Shown here piece after piece: positions 12,801-24,839 of a stretch of 64,000 nucleotides of DNA (the first letter of the stretch is position 1; each line of letters starts with the position of its first letter). Where the stretch lies: the NCBI GenBank assembly GCA_010645155.1, contig CM021317.1:3278015-3342014 (forward strand), read 5' to 3'. Origin of the DNA: Tigriopus japonicus (lineage: Eukaryota; Arthropoda; Copepoda; Harpacticoida; Harpacticidae). Under the pieces are notes generated by a model that saw nothing but the letters and a program-made list of their open reading frames with translations, was not told the origin of the DNA and ran no database searches. The position numbers and the translations under genes were made by a program.

Positions 12801-15453
12801 AGAAGAACGTTCTTCGCTCGTTCGATTTCTTGTTGGCCAGACACATTCGTCACTGCAGCAATGTATCTAAAAAGAAACGATCAAAATGAATGAGGAATTC
12901 CTTTTCTACTCTACTTATTTTTGCAAGCAAAGGCCTTCCAAATGAAACACGACCCCTCATGTTGTCGACTCAACAATTTCATGATCATGCAAATCGAATC
13001 TATCACATCGAGTAAGAAGCTGGATTTATGCATACTCATTTTCAGGATGATGGACATATTTGTGAGTGTCTGCAGATTTTTATAGAATATGGATGAGTCA
13101 TTTGACTTACAAGAAGAAAAATCTGATATGTCTTATGGTACAACAACATTTCAACCATCGTAAGAAATAGCTCGTTTGCGCCAGGAATGGTGAAGGATAA
13201 TTAATTTTCCTGTATAATGTGATCCCTCCCGCATTTCGTCATCCTTGGGTAGATACACAAACCATTCAATTGGGAAAAAAATCAGAACTCGTACTTTGGC
13301 AGCTATTTGTTAATGTAGCTGTTGATTCCATCAACGATTTGTACACCTCTCGTACAATTCGAGCAAAATCAAAGATTGAACTAATGATAGATATCAGATT
13401 TGCTTGACGACTGAGGGCCTCGTAAATTCCACCATAAACACCGAGAGCCATTTTAAAATCTAAGCATGTAATCTTCAAATCGATTTTTAACATGTGACCA
13501 TAAACGGCTTGTTTTAAACAAATGTGATTGATGGTCTAAAAACTATTTCATATAAATCATGAGCAAGTACTCTATAATTGAGCAAATATCTTACAACGCT
13601 AATAGTACTATCCCATTCATCAGTAATGATGCATACACAAGCTATATCCAAATTTATACTCATTGTTTGACTTTCAGGAGAGTTTGATGCACATTTTTTC
13701 GCAAGTGCAAGGTTAGAAATGTTTGTGGTTTTGAGAGATGGAATATTTACTCTTCATTTCTCTTCTTACGAGTTGCGTCGAGAGGAAGTGGGTAAGGTGG
13801 AAAATAATGAGACTCTCGCATGAAATTTTTAATGGTGATTTGAAATTTCACTTTTCGCCAAGATTTCCCCGACTTGACTGACAAATGCCGTAAAATCCCG
13901 CCAGACAAACGTGACTTTCTCGGTTCCTCTCTTTGCGATTAACCGATATTGCGCCCCTGATTTCATCCAGATTGATAAGAAAGAAACGCCCTTAGTAATA
14001 ACATCTTGCAATCTTGTGGAATGCGATTCAATTACTCTGCAAGAATAACTGGATAAATAATCACTTTGCTTGCATTTGATCCATTCTGGCGACTTGATAA
14101 GCATGCTTTCAAAGTATTTCAATCTGTCAAATCGATGAGTTCATAATTTAGTGACGACCAGTTCAAAATCTTAAGCTCACAAAATGAATTTTGCTACATT
14201 ACAAGGTGCAAGAAAATTGAGCCTTCGATGAACTTGAATCTTGACACCGCCAAATAAATCTAAAAGGCAGACATAAGATCTGACATCAATGAAGTGAAGA
14301 AAAAATCCCCACCCCTCCCTCAGAAAGTATCCCATCACAAGCGTTGCAAGATTGTCAGATTATTGACAAGATATGAGAATTTCAAGGCGCGAAGATGACG
14401 ACCCTCTTGGAGGAGCAAAAATCTGTTTTTTTGGGATTAACCATAAACCTACACTTCTTGTGTTAAGACGTATTCAGTGTTTTTGGGTAAAACAGAGGTC
14501 GTATTATAAGGTTTCAAAAACAACATCAAAGAAGCTTCTTTTGTGGATAAAGTTGAGCAATTATTATCATGACAAGGTGTTTCGAATGGCTTTTTATGTT
14601 TGGATCGAAATACCAAAAGAAATATTGGCGTTTGTTGGACCCATAACTCAATGGGGAACAACTTTAGTTTTATTGTTTTGTATAAGTTTGGTTCCAGGGA
14701 AAAAGTTACATACCTAAAAACATATTGATAAAAACAGTTTTTGATAAACTATTTAGTTACCTGTTGAATTCAAATTGAATGAAAATACATCAACACCTGA
14801 GTTATTTGGATTTGAATGGCCCTTTTTGACCCCAAAAAGCAGAAGAAAGTTACGTAGTTATATCAAAAACCAAATTCCCAAAGATTTCATACACCTTTTC
14901 AATATGGCAAAAATAAATGATTTTTTTTAGTTTAATCACCAAATAAGCTTCCTTTGCGGATTAAGTTGAGCAATTAATAACACAAATCATTTGTTTCCTT
15001 GGAAATAAGTATCAAGTACCAACCACTCAATAAGATGATTGTCACCTGTCATCAGACAATCGCCATAACCGGACAACCCTAATTCGGTCGAAAAGAATGG
15101 AACATTTACCTCATGATAATTTTGGAGGCTTCGGTCTTGCCACTGCCACTCTCACCGGAAATGACAATACACGTGTCGTGGCCCGACCTTTTCATGGTCT
15201 TGTAAGCGGCCTCAGCGATGGCAAAGATGTGCGGAGGCCGCTCGTAGATCTCGCGGCCTTTGTATTGGTTCACATATTGCTTGTTATAGATGTCCAGCTC
15301 TCGGTAGGGATTCACATTGATACACACTTCCCCGATAAAGGTATAAATGAGACTGGCCGCGTGCCTCTCCTTCAAATTGCTGAGAAACGAGTCCATTGAG
15401 ATCTCCGGGAGGAGGACACAGTCCCCCACCCCGACCTCCTTGTTATGGAACAT
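3881..15453 (-). CDS. Myo31DF: Unconventional myosin ID (Myo31DF/MYO1D orthologue), 11 coding exons
   Basis: Actin-based motor of class I, single headed, acting at membranes and the cortical cytoskeleton; the fly orthologue sets left-right chirality. Coding exons in transcript order: 15453-15110, 12866-12698, 12531-12322, 11884-11636, 11033-10692, 10623-10307, 10107-9907, 9833-9768, 9700-9356, 8506-8288, 4436-3881. Every junction keeps frame and uses GT-AG. The sum is 3018 nt (1005 aa), the usual length for myosin ID. Visible motifs: P-loop GESGSGKT (residues ~100-107), switch [16 protein letters not shown] (~148-162), switch II DIYGFE (~382-387), neck with two IQ-like motifs (~700-745), then a basic TH1 tail (~760-1005) for lipid binding, without SH3. 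The start is the ATG twelve nt into an exon that follows the acceptor TTTTCAG, so a 5' UTR exon should lie further right. The last intron (4437-8287) carries a hAT MITE and a LINE. Confidence 0.93.
4708..5305. mobile_element. hAT MITE, TAGAGGGCTAACAG family, copy 1
   Basis: The 598-bp element has ~25-bp inverted ends starting TAGAGGGCTA(A/G)CAGAGAAAT and perfect 8-bp duplications GTTTCTGC at 4700-4707 and 5306-5313. The TAGAG start and 8-bp duplication place it in hAT. Its interior from about 4820 to 5060 occurs in opposite orientation at 18725-18985 and 26845-27090. A second full member with extra insertions is at 60403-61942. It is non-coding. Confidence 0.85.
5900..5924. repeat. (GTAT)n microsatellite, LINE 3' tail
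   Basis: Six GTAT units. On the minus strand this is the (ATAC)n tail that ends the LINE at its 3' side. Confidence 0.85.
6159..7874 (-). CDS. LINE reverse transcriptase (CR1/Jockey-like), intact RT domain
   Basis: A 571-aa open frame copies RNA into DNA for target-primed transposition. Visible RT blocks: a fingers region ([27 protein letters not shown]), GFRPKHST, the [10 protein letters not shown] motif with a catalytic Asp, [20 protein letters not shown], and the catalytic FADDTT. A thumb and C-terminal region follows, ending in a Cys-rich [10 protein letters not shown] stretch. Family ORF2 proteins are usually ~900-1000 aa with an N-terminal AP endonuclease. Here the frame starts at the linker [13 protein letters not shown], so the endonuclease is absent. 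An uninterrupted frame suggests a recent insertion. The clade within the Jockey/CR1 group is not certain. Confidence 0.9.
   Translation of the reverse strand: MASAFNEYFSSVGNIMEEKSTNLLHAISNIQRHPDQRTYYFKVVTRSQILNIIDKLPLKSSSGFDGISAIVLKGVRTAIAEPLAHLVNISLITGYIPQDWKRGKIVPLFKGGDRCNMSNYRPICILPTLSKILEKVVYWQIFTPFNNDFLTPQQFGFRPKHSTSHAIHHFLQNVFENDKSSTFSLAIFIDLRKAFDTVDHELLLQKVAHYGYSNNILTWLRNYLSGREQRVDLDGVLSSCKTVTCGVPQGSILGPLLFLIYVNDLPSATPFKTTMFADDTTLQHFGNDLKAMEGDCNKWFESLTVWFKSNNLTLNLKKTKVMLLDTKHGKMNCDFNLVSEGHIIEQIGRGRQINSLKFLGLHLDDKLSWKTHVLELSKKVRQTLFTLFMARNNLHQNLRLILYNALIRSKLEYGVEFFRHSSALKGLQVLQKMAVRWIVMARRRAHTSAYFKKLKILRVSDLGAVRQLKHVHNALQEKLPKSINKFLHKVRRGGQTYVSLPLVRKCWLQKLPDYAFGKTWNEYHACNKTIYENEISLKRWIACVRDQIISSYSTTCDVKNCFSCRQSGFSL
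9701..9767 (-). other. 67-bp intron in the myosin gene
   Basis: The shortest intron of the gene separates the 66-nt micro-exon 9833-9768 from the neck exon. Donor GTAAGC and acceptor TTTGCAG are both canonical, and the phase is kept (ACG Thr codon split 2/1). Confidence 0.85.
12867..15109 (-). other. First coding intron of the myosin gene
   Basis: A 2.2-kb GT-AG intron. It contains short open frames without similarity. A dispersed repeat at 14400-15050 has a relative at 59200-59830. Nothing else is recognised. Confidence 0.7.
14480..15000 (+). repeat. Dispersed repeat, copy 1
   Basis: The segment around 14566-14760 (GGTGTTTCGAATGGC, CAATGGGGAACAACTTTA, TACATACCTAAAAAC in order) recurs in the same order and orientation at 59217-59330 and 59774-59825, where a hAT MITE splits it. 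Part of it is also repeated inside itself (GAGCAATTA blocks at 14550 and 14968). Confidence 0.65.
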
Positions 15454-15465
15454 CACGGCGGGATC

Positions 15466-17300
15466 CTGAAAAGTACGGTAGACTCTCAAAATAGTACATG
15501 CAGCGTGGACACGAAACCGTGACTTCTTTAAGCACCAGCTGAACAAGGAGTTTTAATGATGTCACAGTTCATTTTGGGTGGTCATTCATAGTTCTAGGAA
15601 CGGGCATTTGGTGCAATGAACGTCATATGGATAACATTTCCACCTTTATAGATTGTGCAGAGGAAACTCAGCATATACTCATATGAACTCAAGTTGGGGT
15701 TGCAATTTAATACTATACCCTCTTAGCGTCAACAAAAGCAGCGCGTATTTTTTATAGCTTTAGTTTGCCTTTAAAAAAGAAATTATGCTATTTACTTTCG
15801 GTAATATCTATGATGGTGGAATTTCCATCCATGGAGCGTCAGTGCTATTACTTGCTCGAAATGCACGTCTCCACATCATAACACAAATGACCTCCCAAAA
15901 AGACAGAGGTTGCGTCAATTCAGAGGAGATGCGTCTATTGAGAGAATGTTAATATCAATTGCTTTAAAAAAAAAGAATAACTTTAACTTTTTTGTCTCCT
16001 GGATATTAGCACCAGTAACGCGAGAAAACATAAAATGCATCTCTCCAAAAGGACAATATTGCACGAGTTTTCTTCACCTAAATAAAATAGCAATAGCAAA
16101 AGAATCTTTTCTGTGCTGATCCGAGAGTTCACTTTATCAACCAATTGCCCTAAGGACCTTCATATCGTGAATAAGTACAACTTACACGTCTTAACACAAA
16201 TCACTTCCTCTAGAACGACCTCCAGTCGTTGTACTGAGCACGAAACTAGCCTCGAATGAGAACTTTGCCGATAAGCCTGGCTCAAAACATCATATGTGTG
16301 TATGTGGATGTACTTGGAATTGGTCTACAGGACCTGCTACAAATCATTCTATGAACCGATATCGCTATTGTGTCACGTCATACATTGCAAATATGCAAAC
16401 AATACTAATATGTAAGGAGAGAACGAGGACGAAACAGGGCGTTGAGAATCCGCCATGGAAAACCCCGCTATTCTTTGAGAATCTCTGACGGAGAAAGTGT
16501 TGCCGAATGAGTTGAATTATCTCAAGTCGGTTCTCGTCATTACTTTCTTTAGATTTCTAGTTTGTGTGATTTTGAATTAGTATGCTCCCTCGGAATTGTG
16601 TATCATTAATCTCTAGTCTTTTAGTGATTTGGAATATCAGCTTGAGAGATAAGGCGTATTGGCCCCAAGCGAACCTTTTGACATGAGATCTCAGAGACTT
16701 GGCTTAACTTGGCGAATAAATAAAAAAGAACACATGGAGCTTTTTACTCATCGTTTCAAGAGGAACTTTTGGCTCATTACAAACTAAGTCTTGAACATGA
16801 ACTGCAAGGGATGTTTAAGTGGGGATACTTTTGCCAATTTTCCTGCTTCTTGGTTGACCAAAGCAAGAGATTAAAAGTCGATTGTTTGATTTATATTGGC
16901 CAGGAACATCAACTTGAATTAACCTCTAGGAGACATCCCATTGAAATGAAACTTAACTCAAAGCATATTTCGGCAGAAAATCGAAGAGCAAATATTGTTA
17001 GGTGCATGCTTATGGCTTGACATCGTTTTCTAATATTTCAATATGGAAAGTAAAATCAAATATTCGTTCAAGCCCTAAGCTTAGTTCACATCACAATCTC
17101 AACTTTCTCCAATATTCTGTCATGTATTGTTAAATTTGCATCAAGAGGATTTGCCAATCTTGATTTCATTTTAAGATATTAGGTATCTAAATTGGAAATC
17201 AAGATAAAATTATCACAATGACATGTTGTAATAATTCTAAAAATGATAGATTTCTCGAATGTCTTGCTCGTTCATAGTTCGTTCCAAAAGCAAGAAAGAT
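15466..17300. other. Region 5' of the myosin coding exons
   Basis: AT-rich, with only short chance frames. The 5' UTR exon and promoter of the myosin gene must lie here or further right, but I cannot place them with confidence in this stretch. Confidence 0.5.
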
Positions 17301-17312
17301 GTTCAAAAACTA

Positions 17313-17556
17313 TTTTTTTTGGATTGTTGGTGCTTGGGTCGGAGGTTTTATCCTCGCCCGGCCAGCGAAGCCAGCCATCACATCGTCCAAAGTTTTTCCG
17401 ATAGGCAATCTCATGTCCGGTATCAGAATGGTTCTCCGTCTGTGGGTGTGAATAAGCGGCCAAAAGTTTCTTTGAGAAAGGTCGGGGAGGAGTATTGAAC
17501 CTGGGACCTCTCTCACTATAGGAAACTGCGCTAACCACGACGCCTCGTCTCCTCCC
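17313..17556 (-). mobile_element. tRNA-derived SINE (type 1)
   Basis: On the minus strand a tRNA-like head starts near 17556. It has an A-box-like TGGTTAGCGCAGTTT and a B box AGGTTCAATACTCC (complement of 17489-17502). A ~170-bp body (GCCGGGCGAGGATAAAACC) and a short A-run (complement of 17313-17320) follow. Spacing between the boxes fits an RNA polymerase III promoter. No clear target duplication is found. Confidence 0.65.
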
Positions 17557-18506
17557 TAAATTGTTTACAGAAAAAGCATTTATTTCCTCTTTTACTCATT
17601 ACGAGTGCCTCAACAATAAAAAATAGTTGGCATGATGTCAACCCTCGAAGACATATTGGAGCAATTCAATCAAAGCTTAAAAAATCATCAATGGTATGAC
17701 AGAGAGGTAAGGACAACGTACTATCTAAACTCCCAAGAGTTTTCCCTTTAGTCACGCTCACTTTTGGCGGATTTTAAAGCTTCGATCGAATTTCTCCATA
17801 TTGCCGATGCTTTTTAACTGAAGTAATAGAGAACCCCCGTCACTTGCCTAATACAGATTTCTAAACACTAGGTGACCACTCTCAATAAATGGCAGTTGAC
17901 AAAGCTAGCTCGGCACACCACATGTCTCCCACCCTCTGTTTAGTTCAGCAATGATAAATGAACTTTTGGCGAATTCAGGAAGTGTATTTTGGCACGTCTT
18001 GGTTGGCATTCCTGATGCAATTGCAATTACCACATCCTTGGATGAGATCATTTTGCATTAGATTCCAACCAACATATTTTGCCCGAAAAACGTCAACGAA
18101 TGCATCCACCGACCAATTTGTAACCTAAAAGGAATTCCAGGTATCACGTATGGTCTGAGCCCGTAAGCCTCGTTAATGCTCTGGTTGACACGTGTGGTTA
18201 TTGAAGAACGCATTAAAGGGAGTCAGGACCATTTGAGTCATTAGCTAGTCAGTCGAATTCTTTCAGACAACGATGATTGCAAGAACATGTGTTTCGTTCC
18301 ACTTGATTCCGAACACATCACTCGCTCTAGCTCTTGTTGTTGTCGCCAACGAATTTTGAGGCTCTTTGCCATTGCTACGGTAGATGGACCGAGCAGTTCG
18401 AGTTCGGGCGACAGCTTAATTCAAAAGCCATATTGAACTCGAACATGACAGCTTATAGCTTTGAGGGACAGAGACACTTCATAACTAGTCATGTGTTCAA
18501 TCACTC

Positions 18507-18690
18507 TTTTTTTTTTGCGGATTTTTTATTACCGCTACAAGGAATGCGATTCCCTGTAAATTGAAGGATTTCTCCCGACAGCTTCAATCCGACCCCCAAC
18601 AGGATTCGAACCTACGCCGTCTGGGGAAGCACTTACACTCGGCACTTTTAAGAACGCACTAGTACGCGTGGCCACTCTGGCTTCCTTAAC
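18507..18690 (-). mobile_element. tRNA-derived SINE (type 2) sharing its tail with a LINE
   Basis: On the minus strand the head begins GAAGCCAGAGTGGCCACGCG and includes a long variable-arm-like segment and a B box GTAGGTTCGAATCCTG. This recalls a class II tRNA (Ser/Leu type). The 3' part reads ACAGGGAATCGCATTCCTTG then TAGCGGTAATAAAAAATCCG followed by an A-run. The same ~42-nt tail, with two differences, ends the LINE fragment at 40125-40593. An internal fragment of this SINE is at 53037-53104. Confidence 0.75.
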
Positions 18691-18724
18691 TCGAAGTTTA
18701 TTATTGTTTAAAAGAGCAAGTTGT

Positions 18725-18985
18725 ACTGAACTTTTTGAAAAGACCTAAACAGGGACCAATTTGGCATCACTTGAACTCGAAATAGAACTAGTTCGAGATT
18801 TCAAGTTCCATCAGTAGTAACACTTATGGATTTCGAGTTGGCAGTGCTGCCATATTTTATGGCAGATAAGGTCTATTACCTGTTGAAGAGTTTAGTTGTG
18901 GTCAGCTTTTTGACCCTAAAACCCAAAATGGGAAAACTCTGCCAAAAATCCAACTTGAAACACATCAGTGTCCAGCATTTTTGAC
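18725..18985 (+). repeat. Dispersed repeat related to the hAT MITE interior
   Basis: Matches the reverse complement of about 4820-5060 and the direct sequence 26845-27090. It includes GTTGGCAGTGCTGCCATATT and TTAGTTGTGGTCAGCTTTTT. No hAT ends are present here, so it is a fragment or a separate family captured by the MITE. Confidence 0.7.
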
Positions 18986-21900
18986 GCACAAAACAAATTG
19001 TTGTTTTTGAACTTCAATTCATTTTTGGCACTGTTTAATTGGGTTGAGGGGGAAAAAGGGATTCCTTTATAATTCATCAAATTGATCTGGATTTTTTATG
19101 CAACCAATGAAAGTATGAAAATAAGTGAAGGTTATGTTAGAGTAACATGAAAGGAAACAACACAAAAATAATGAGGTATTGCTATTAAATGATTTTTTTT
19201 CTTGGCTTTAATGACTAATTGCTTCATTGTTTCACCCAATTATTCAGTCACACAGATTTGAGAATTCTAAGTAACAAAGAGTCAGAATGGTTCACTATGG
19301 TCAAAGCGTCAAATAAAGGGGTCAAAAATGTGACAATAATTGATGCATATGCTTGATATATAAGGATTACTTATTCAAGTGCTTAAATTTGTATTAACCT
19401 TGAGAGGATTGGTTGAGTGGGAGCAAAAGAGAGATCTGAGATCTAAATTGGCATTTCAAATTTTATTAAAGAAGAAACACTTGACTGACATTTTTTGTAA
19501 ATCTGATAAGTTGTTAGAACTTGCCAATATTTGCAAGAGGGATCAAATTGTACTTTTCCTTTTATTAACATTTTAAGCTGCTGACTATGCTGTTCCTAGC
19601 TCAAAGGAATGAACATTATGATTGCTAATTGCCCTCACAAGCATTGAAACACTTAACAACTTCTCTCCCAATGTCAGCTTTCTTGTTTCTTTTCAAGTGA
19701 TTCTTTCAAATGATATTCAAATGTGATGGAAAGGATAAATTAGGCATTTTTAACTTCTCTAGAGGACCATTGAAGCAAAAAGAACTATTTAAAAGAGTAC
19801 ATTTTTTTATTTTATACTACAAGTGAAAGGGTGACACGCAAGGGGGGCAACAAACTCAAGTTTACTACTACATTTTGCCAGAGGGCGCATTGTACTAAAA
19901 TTGTCGTGTAAATGAGTGCAAGGCAGGCAATGACGCACCAAAAAATCAGCTGAACGGTTGTTAAGAATTCTGTTGAAATACGAGTATACAGCCGGCTGGC
20001 AACCCAAGCAAACCTTAAATCAATGTGCTCCCCCTGGGTGACATATAGACCACCTGTACATGTAAGAGGTTTGGTGTGCACTATTATCCGACTTCAGTAT
20101 AAAGTGTCTTTGGTTTACTTGAATCTTTGAGGTTGAACATCCTGTTTGGGAACTTGGCAAACGGAGTGCTAAGATTTCGTGCATATTAAACAATATTCCA
20201 CTAACTAGTCGAACGTTAGTTATCCGTCATTGTTTCGTATATTTGAGTCACGTTGTTCAAGTCAATCTCGTTTTGAACCATGTGTGTCATGAACTTAAGC
20301 AACAACAGCCATGATAGAACTCATTCAAGAAGAGATTCCGTTGAGCATGCAGGAAGTTCTATCAGCTCCTCCAGGAAGCACTACTACTTCACATCTTTAT
20401 TGTCTCCGTCCATTCAATGTTCTGCAACAAAGCTGTGGATAACTTTGCTAAGAAGCCACACAAGACATGAGAACATTTTGTTTGGCTAAAACCATCCCAA
20501 ACTTTTTTTTCGGGTGGCCGAAGCCACCTTCATGGAGCTCAAAATAACAGGTTTCTTTTCCATTTTCGCCATTAAAAAAGTGCCGCGTGTTGTAGGACTT
20601 TGAGGCTGTTTTTTTGCTAGTTTCAGCTGTCTGGTTTGAATTATGCCCCTCCAAAGAGACCAGAGGATAATTTATCAATGGAATAAAAGTCTCATTCTCG
20701 TGTATGGAGGGATATGTGTATTCTTCTAACCATGCATTACTAACCAATGCTTCATTCATGTGGGTGTGGCCTGACTGAAAGTTGAAAAACAACGAGTCTG
20801 AATGAACACCAAATGCGATCTTCACCTTTCACAACTATTTCCTACTCGGCTAAAATGACCTTGGTTCAAATTGAGAGAATGAGAATACACAACAATGTCA
20901 AAAAAAGTTTTTGACGCTGACAAAAGGATGTGAAATCGAGTTATTATCAAGGGTTTAAGTGGCGGATTTTTTCGAAGGAGAATGAAATAAGAAGAACAAC
21001 TTGCCCAAATCAAATCGAGTTCGTCCATTTTGGCTGTCCAGCACATAAAAATCAACTGTCCTGGCTCCAGGATCCTTGATACAAGAATCAAGCACAATTT
21101 CTATTTATTCTTTGGCACGATTGAACTTAGTCAAGATGATTGGGGTAGAAGAAAACGGATCGTCCTCGTTTGGCGTATTTATTCATACCCACTACAGTTC
21201 ATTAGCGAAATGAAACCGACTTATTTTGGAGAATACAGTCACAACCGGAAGACAACAACACATTTGACGATGCATTTAAGGACTCAAACACTTGTTCGTC
21301 AACATACGAGTCCACGAATCGAGTCAAACCAAAACCACAAACCTGAATATTGAGAATTTGTGAAGCATGATTGCTTCATCAGATCAGATCACACATTACC
21401 TACATTACATACAAGCATTGGCCAATTTCAAGTGAGGGAATGCGTGTGGGTGCTAATCAGATTTGTCATGAAAAAATTCGTTCGCGTTTTCTTTGACAAT
21501 GAAGAAAAGTAAACTTTCCAGCCTTACTCTCCTCTGAAATGTAAAATTGAATTTCTTATCCAGACCTAACTACTTCACATCTGTTTCATTCTTCAAGATA
21601 TGTTTTCCCAAGTTTCAACCAATCTTCGAATTTAAGGGAAAATAAGGGAAAGGATGAAAAGCTACTGCGAAAGCGTTTGAAGTAAATTGTGCTAATAAAA
21701 TTGGTTAACATGCACCAGCATTGTCCTTTCCGACCTGCAAAATTTATCCTCGAGCACAAAACAAAAGGTTTCTCTCAATTAAAATGTCATTCTGAGCACT
21801 TTTTCCTGGATCCATTGTATTCAAAGGACTTCACAAAGCGTCATGTAAATTCGAGTGCATCAGATCCTTGTTTAAAGGAAAGATTTGGCCCATTAGACAA

Positions 21901-23374
21901 AGGCAGTCTAATTGCTAAGAGTTCAGATTTTTGGCAAGAAGTATTTATCCACAAACAGGTGCTCGGAATTGTCGTTCCACTTGTCTTTTTCCGCTCTATT
22001 TGCAAATTTTTATTTTTGATAAACGAGACCTATATTTTTCGCCCAATACGAAACAAGGAGAGACAAAATTTCTACCTCAAAAAAAAAACTTGAGACCAAA
22101 AATGTCCAATCTAAAAACGCAACAATGTGTGACTTTTTTTGCCATTTCGACGGTCTACTCACAATGGCCAATTTGGTGCTTTAAAGACTTTGTTTATTTG
22201 GCAGAAATCAGCAATCCTGCTCATTGCTGAAGGTATATTTCTGTTAGTGGGTTTTACGATGCTTTCAAGATTAGAGCAAGGAACGAGTCACCTTAATTAT
22301 CTTGCGTTACAATAGACTTATTAGAATCGTGTGATGGAATCAAAATGAAATTAATAGTTTTTTCTTTGCTTCAGGTGCCATTCAAAAATGTTAGAGAGTG
22401 TTACTTTTCAATCGATGCGAGTTCCCCATCAAAGAAAGGTTGCTAAAATTAAAATGAATCTATTTTGGCTGATTTTGGGAATCAAAGAGGCATGCTCCTT
22501 GTTTCAATTTAACTAATCAATCGGTCAATGTCAAACCAATCTAACCCTGATTTCAAATGCAAGATAAGATTGCAGTCAGCTTATTTATCAAGACTTTACT
22601 TGACGATGGTTATCTTTCCTGTTTTCTACTTTTATAATAGAATTTTGTCAATTTTCTAGTAGAATATTTAAGATTATTGACTGTCAGTACCGGCCTTATT
22701 CTTAAATTAAGAGATCCTGAAATAAAGATTCTGTCCTGCAGCAAAGTATTAAAAACATCACGAGATATTCTAAAATCGAGTGCTCTTATATCCAACTTTG
22801 ACTCTATAACACATCAAACAAGTGCATTTTGAGTCCGAGCAAACATTTGCCTGTCCAATCTCCAGCTGATTTGACTGAGATTGAACGTGCATGAAAAAAT
22901 TGAATAAATACACCTTCAATCCAAAAGAAGACACGTCGTGTTGACTACCTACAAGGGTTGAAAGGTTGAATAGTCGGCCACAGTGGGCCTAGCTAATTGT
23001 ACCTCAGGACTTTGGTTCCATCGTCAAATACCCAGCTGTGCCCTTGAAATGCACTAGTTGAGCCTACTAGCTTCACTTTCAACGAGAACAGACTACTTAC
23101 TGTACGTACGTACACAGAAGCAATTGAATCTCGTTGGTTGGCGTCCCCATTCAATTCCGCCTTCAAAAGAAGTGCAACGTAAGCTAAACGAGAGAGGCAA
23201 TCGATGGATGTCCGTTGGAAAGGATTGCCTCTAAAACAGCACTGATTTAGCAGGAATCAGATCAGAGACATTAAGGTCGTCGACAGCTTTGAGTGCTTTA
23301 TGAAAACAAAAAAAAACTCAATAAAAGGCTTGTTTCGGCTGAATGAAAAAGGTTTTGTTGGCAAAAGGTCGACG
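18986..23374. other. Non-coding spacer
   Basis: Only short frames; the longest (20448-20825 minus, 125 codons) shows no recognisable domain and no splice context. AT-rich with scattered simple sequence. I see no gene here. Confidence 0.5.
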
Positions 23375-23382
23375 GATTTACC

Positions 23383-23570
23383 TAGAGCACCATAATAACA
23401 GAGTACAATCATAATGTGCGCCATTTTAGGCACTCTAGTTTGTCCAAAGCTGATAAATGACCGTTGCAATCTTCAATATTATGTGTTTCATGGGAACTGC
23501 GAGCTGTTGCCGCATGAAACCCTACTAGATGGCGCACTTTATGATGGTACTCCTTTATTATAGTGCTCTA
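23383..23570. mobile_element. hAT MITE, TAGAGCAC family
   Basis: A 188-bp element with ends TAGAGCAC(C/T)ATAATAA and perfect 8-bp duplications GATTTACC at 23375-23382 and 23571-23578. The sub-terminal block (GAACTGCGAGCTGTTGCCGC; AGATGGCGCACTTTATGA) recurs as the long inverted repeats of the element at 59333-59773. Confidence 0.85.
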
Positions 23571-24045
23571 GATTTACCTTACTCTAATGACAATCATTCC
23601 AATTCAACCTTATTTTGGGAGATACTCTTTATATGTAGCTGATCAGGTTGTAGAGAAATTTAGGCTTCCGTGGATATTACGAGGTTTGATTTCAAAGTGT
23701 GCCTACATAATTTACCGATGTAAAGATATTTTGATCTGGCAAAGGAATTGCAACCATAAAAAGCGTGGGCGGTAACAACACCAAAAGAGGAAATGATTAA
23801 GCCATTTTTGGACACGGTTCAAGTGAAACATTTCATTTTTTTCAAGACGTTCAAGACAAAAAAGTACTGTATTTGACATTGATTCTTTGATACATCGTTC
23901 AAAGTAGAACTTGTGGTTGAAAGTGCAAACCTTCAAATATCGGCATTCATTTGACTAGAACAATAAATCTCTTGAAACAAAACGAGGTCAAGTTTCAGTA
24001 TCGAAAGAAGTTACCATGATCAATAACTCGCAATTAAAATTATGA

Positions 24046-24744
24046 GTGCAAAAAGACTCAGTTCATGCTTGGATTGCCACAATTACACCTCAGATTCGAG
24101 TCTTTGAGTCAATGAATCGCAAAAGAGTTAAAAAGCTTTCGATAATGAACTGTCATAAATGTCCGTCTCAACCTGACAGAGACACTAATTTGTCATTTAC
24201 AAATGTGACGACAGTCTGTGTAACCAGCTCCTTTCAGAATTTAAAAAAAAGGTACCGCCAAAGTTGGACTCAAAGAGCCTCTGGATGTAGGCAAAAGGGT
24301 TGGAAAGAAGAGATGATCCATCCATCTGTACTGTATGCTCAAGTGAGATCTATTCTGCCAGTTCCTTTATTCATTTCCTCTGAAGCAGTTTCGTTGTATT
24401 CTGCTTTTTGTGCGAGGCTCGCAACCAACTCCCAACCATCGACTCGACTAGAACTTCATACAAAGAGGACTTTCATCTTCCAACCCAAACCCTGTCGAGC
24501 ACAATGGTTGTATGGTTGTTGGAAGAGGGAGTGGGTGACCCAAAATTTCCCATGCTCAGGTGAGAGGAAGGCAAGAGAGAAGAAAGAGGTTGGTTCGCAT
24601 GTACTCCTCACTCTTAGTTATCATGGCAATGCCTCAAGCTCATTGGAGAAATTTTGGGCGATACTGCACGCAAAGGGCCTAACGACCCATTTCCTACCTG
24701 AATGCAAGTGCTCTATTGTTGATATGACGAACTGGAAGTGCTAA
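24046..24744 (+). other. Unassigned 232-codon open frame
   Basis: The longest frame in the myosin-upstream spacer. I recognise no domain, signal peptide or splice-site support, and the composition (Cys/Trp/Lys scattered) looks non-coding. It is listed because of its length; most likely a chance frame. Confidence 0.12.
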
Positions 24745-24839
24745 TTATGTTGGTTTTGGCAGGCTTTTAGTTGACTTTCTCACTTGACATTATCACTACA
24801 CTTCACGTTTTGGGGGTTTGTTTTGATATTCAAACTGGC

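Noticed and set aside
18600..18690. A functional tRNA gene (Ser/Leu-like)
   Set aside because: The acceptor stem does not pair, the anticodon arm is broken and a SINE tail with an A-run follows. It is a SINE head.
20448..20825. A 125-codon minus-strand frame
   Set aside because: No recognisable domain, no supporting neighbours, and frames of this length are expected by chance in this span.
24046..24744. A 232-codon frame as a real gene
   Set aside because: No domain, no homologue recognised, no promoter or poly(A) context; its composition is like surrounding non-coding DNA. Kept only as a low-confidence entry.
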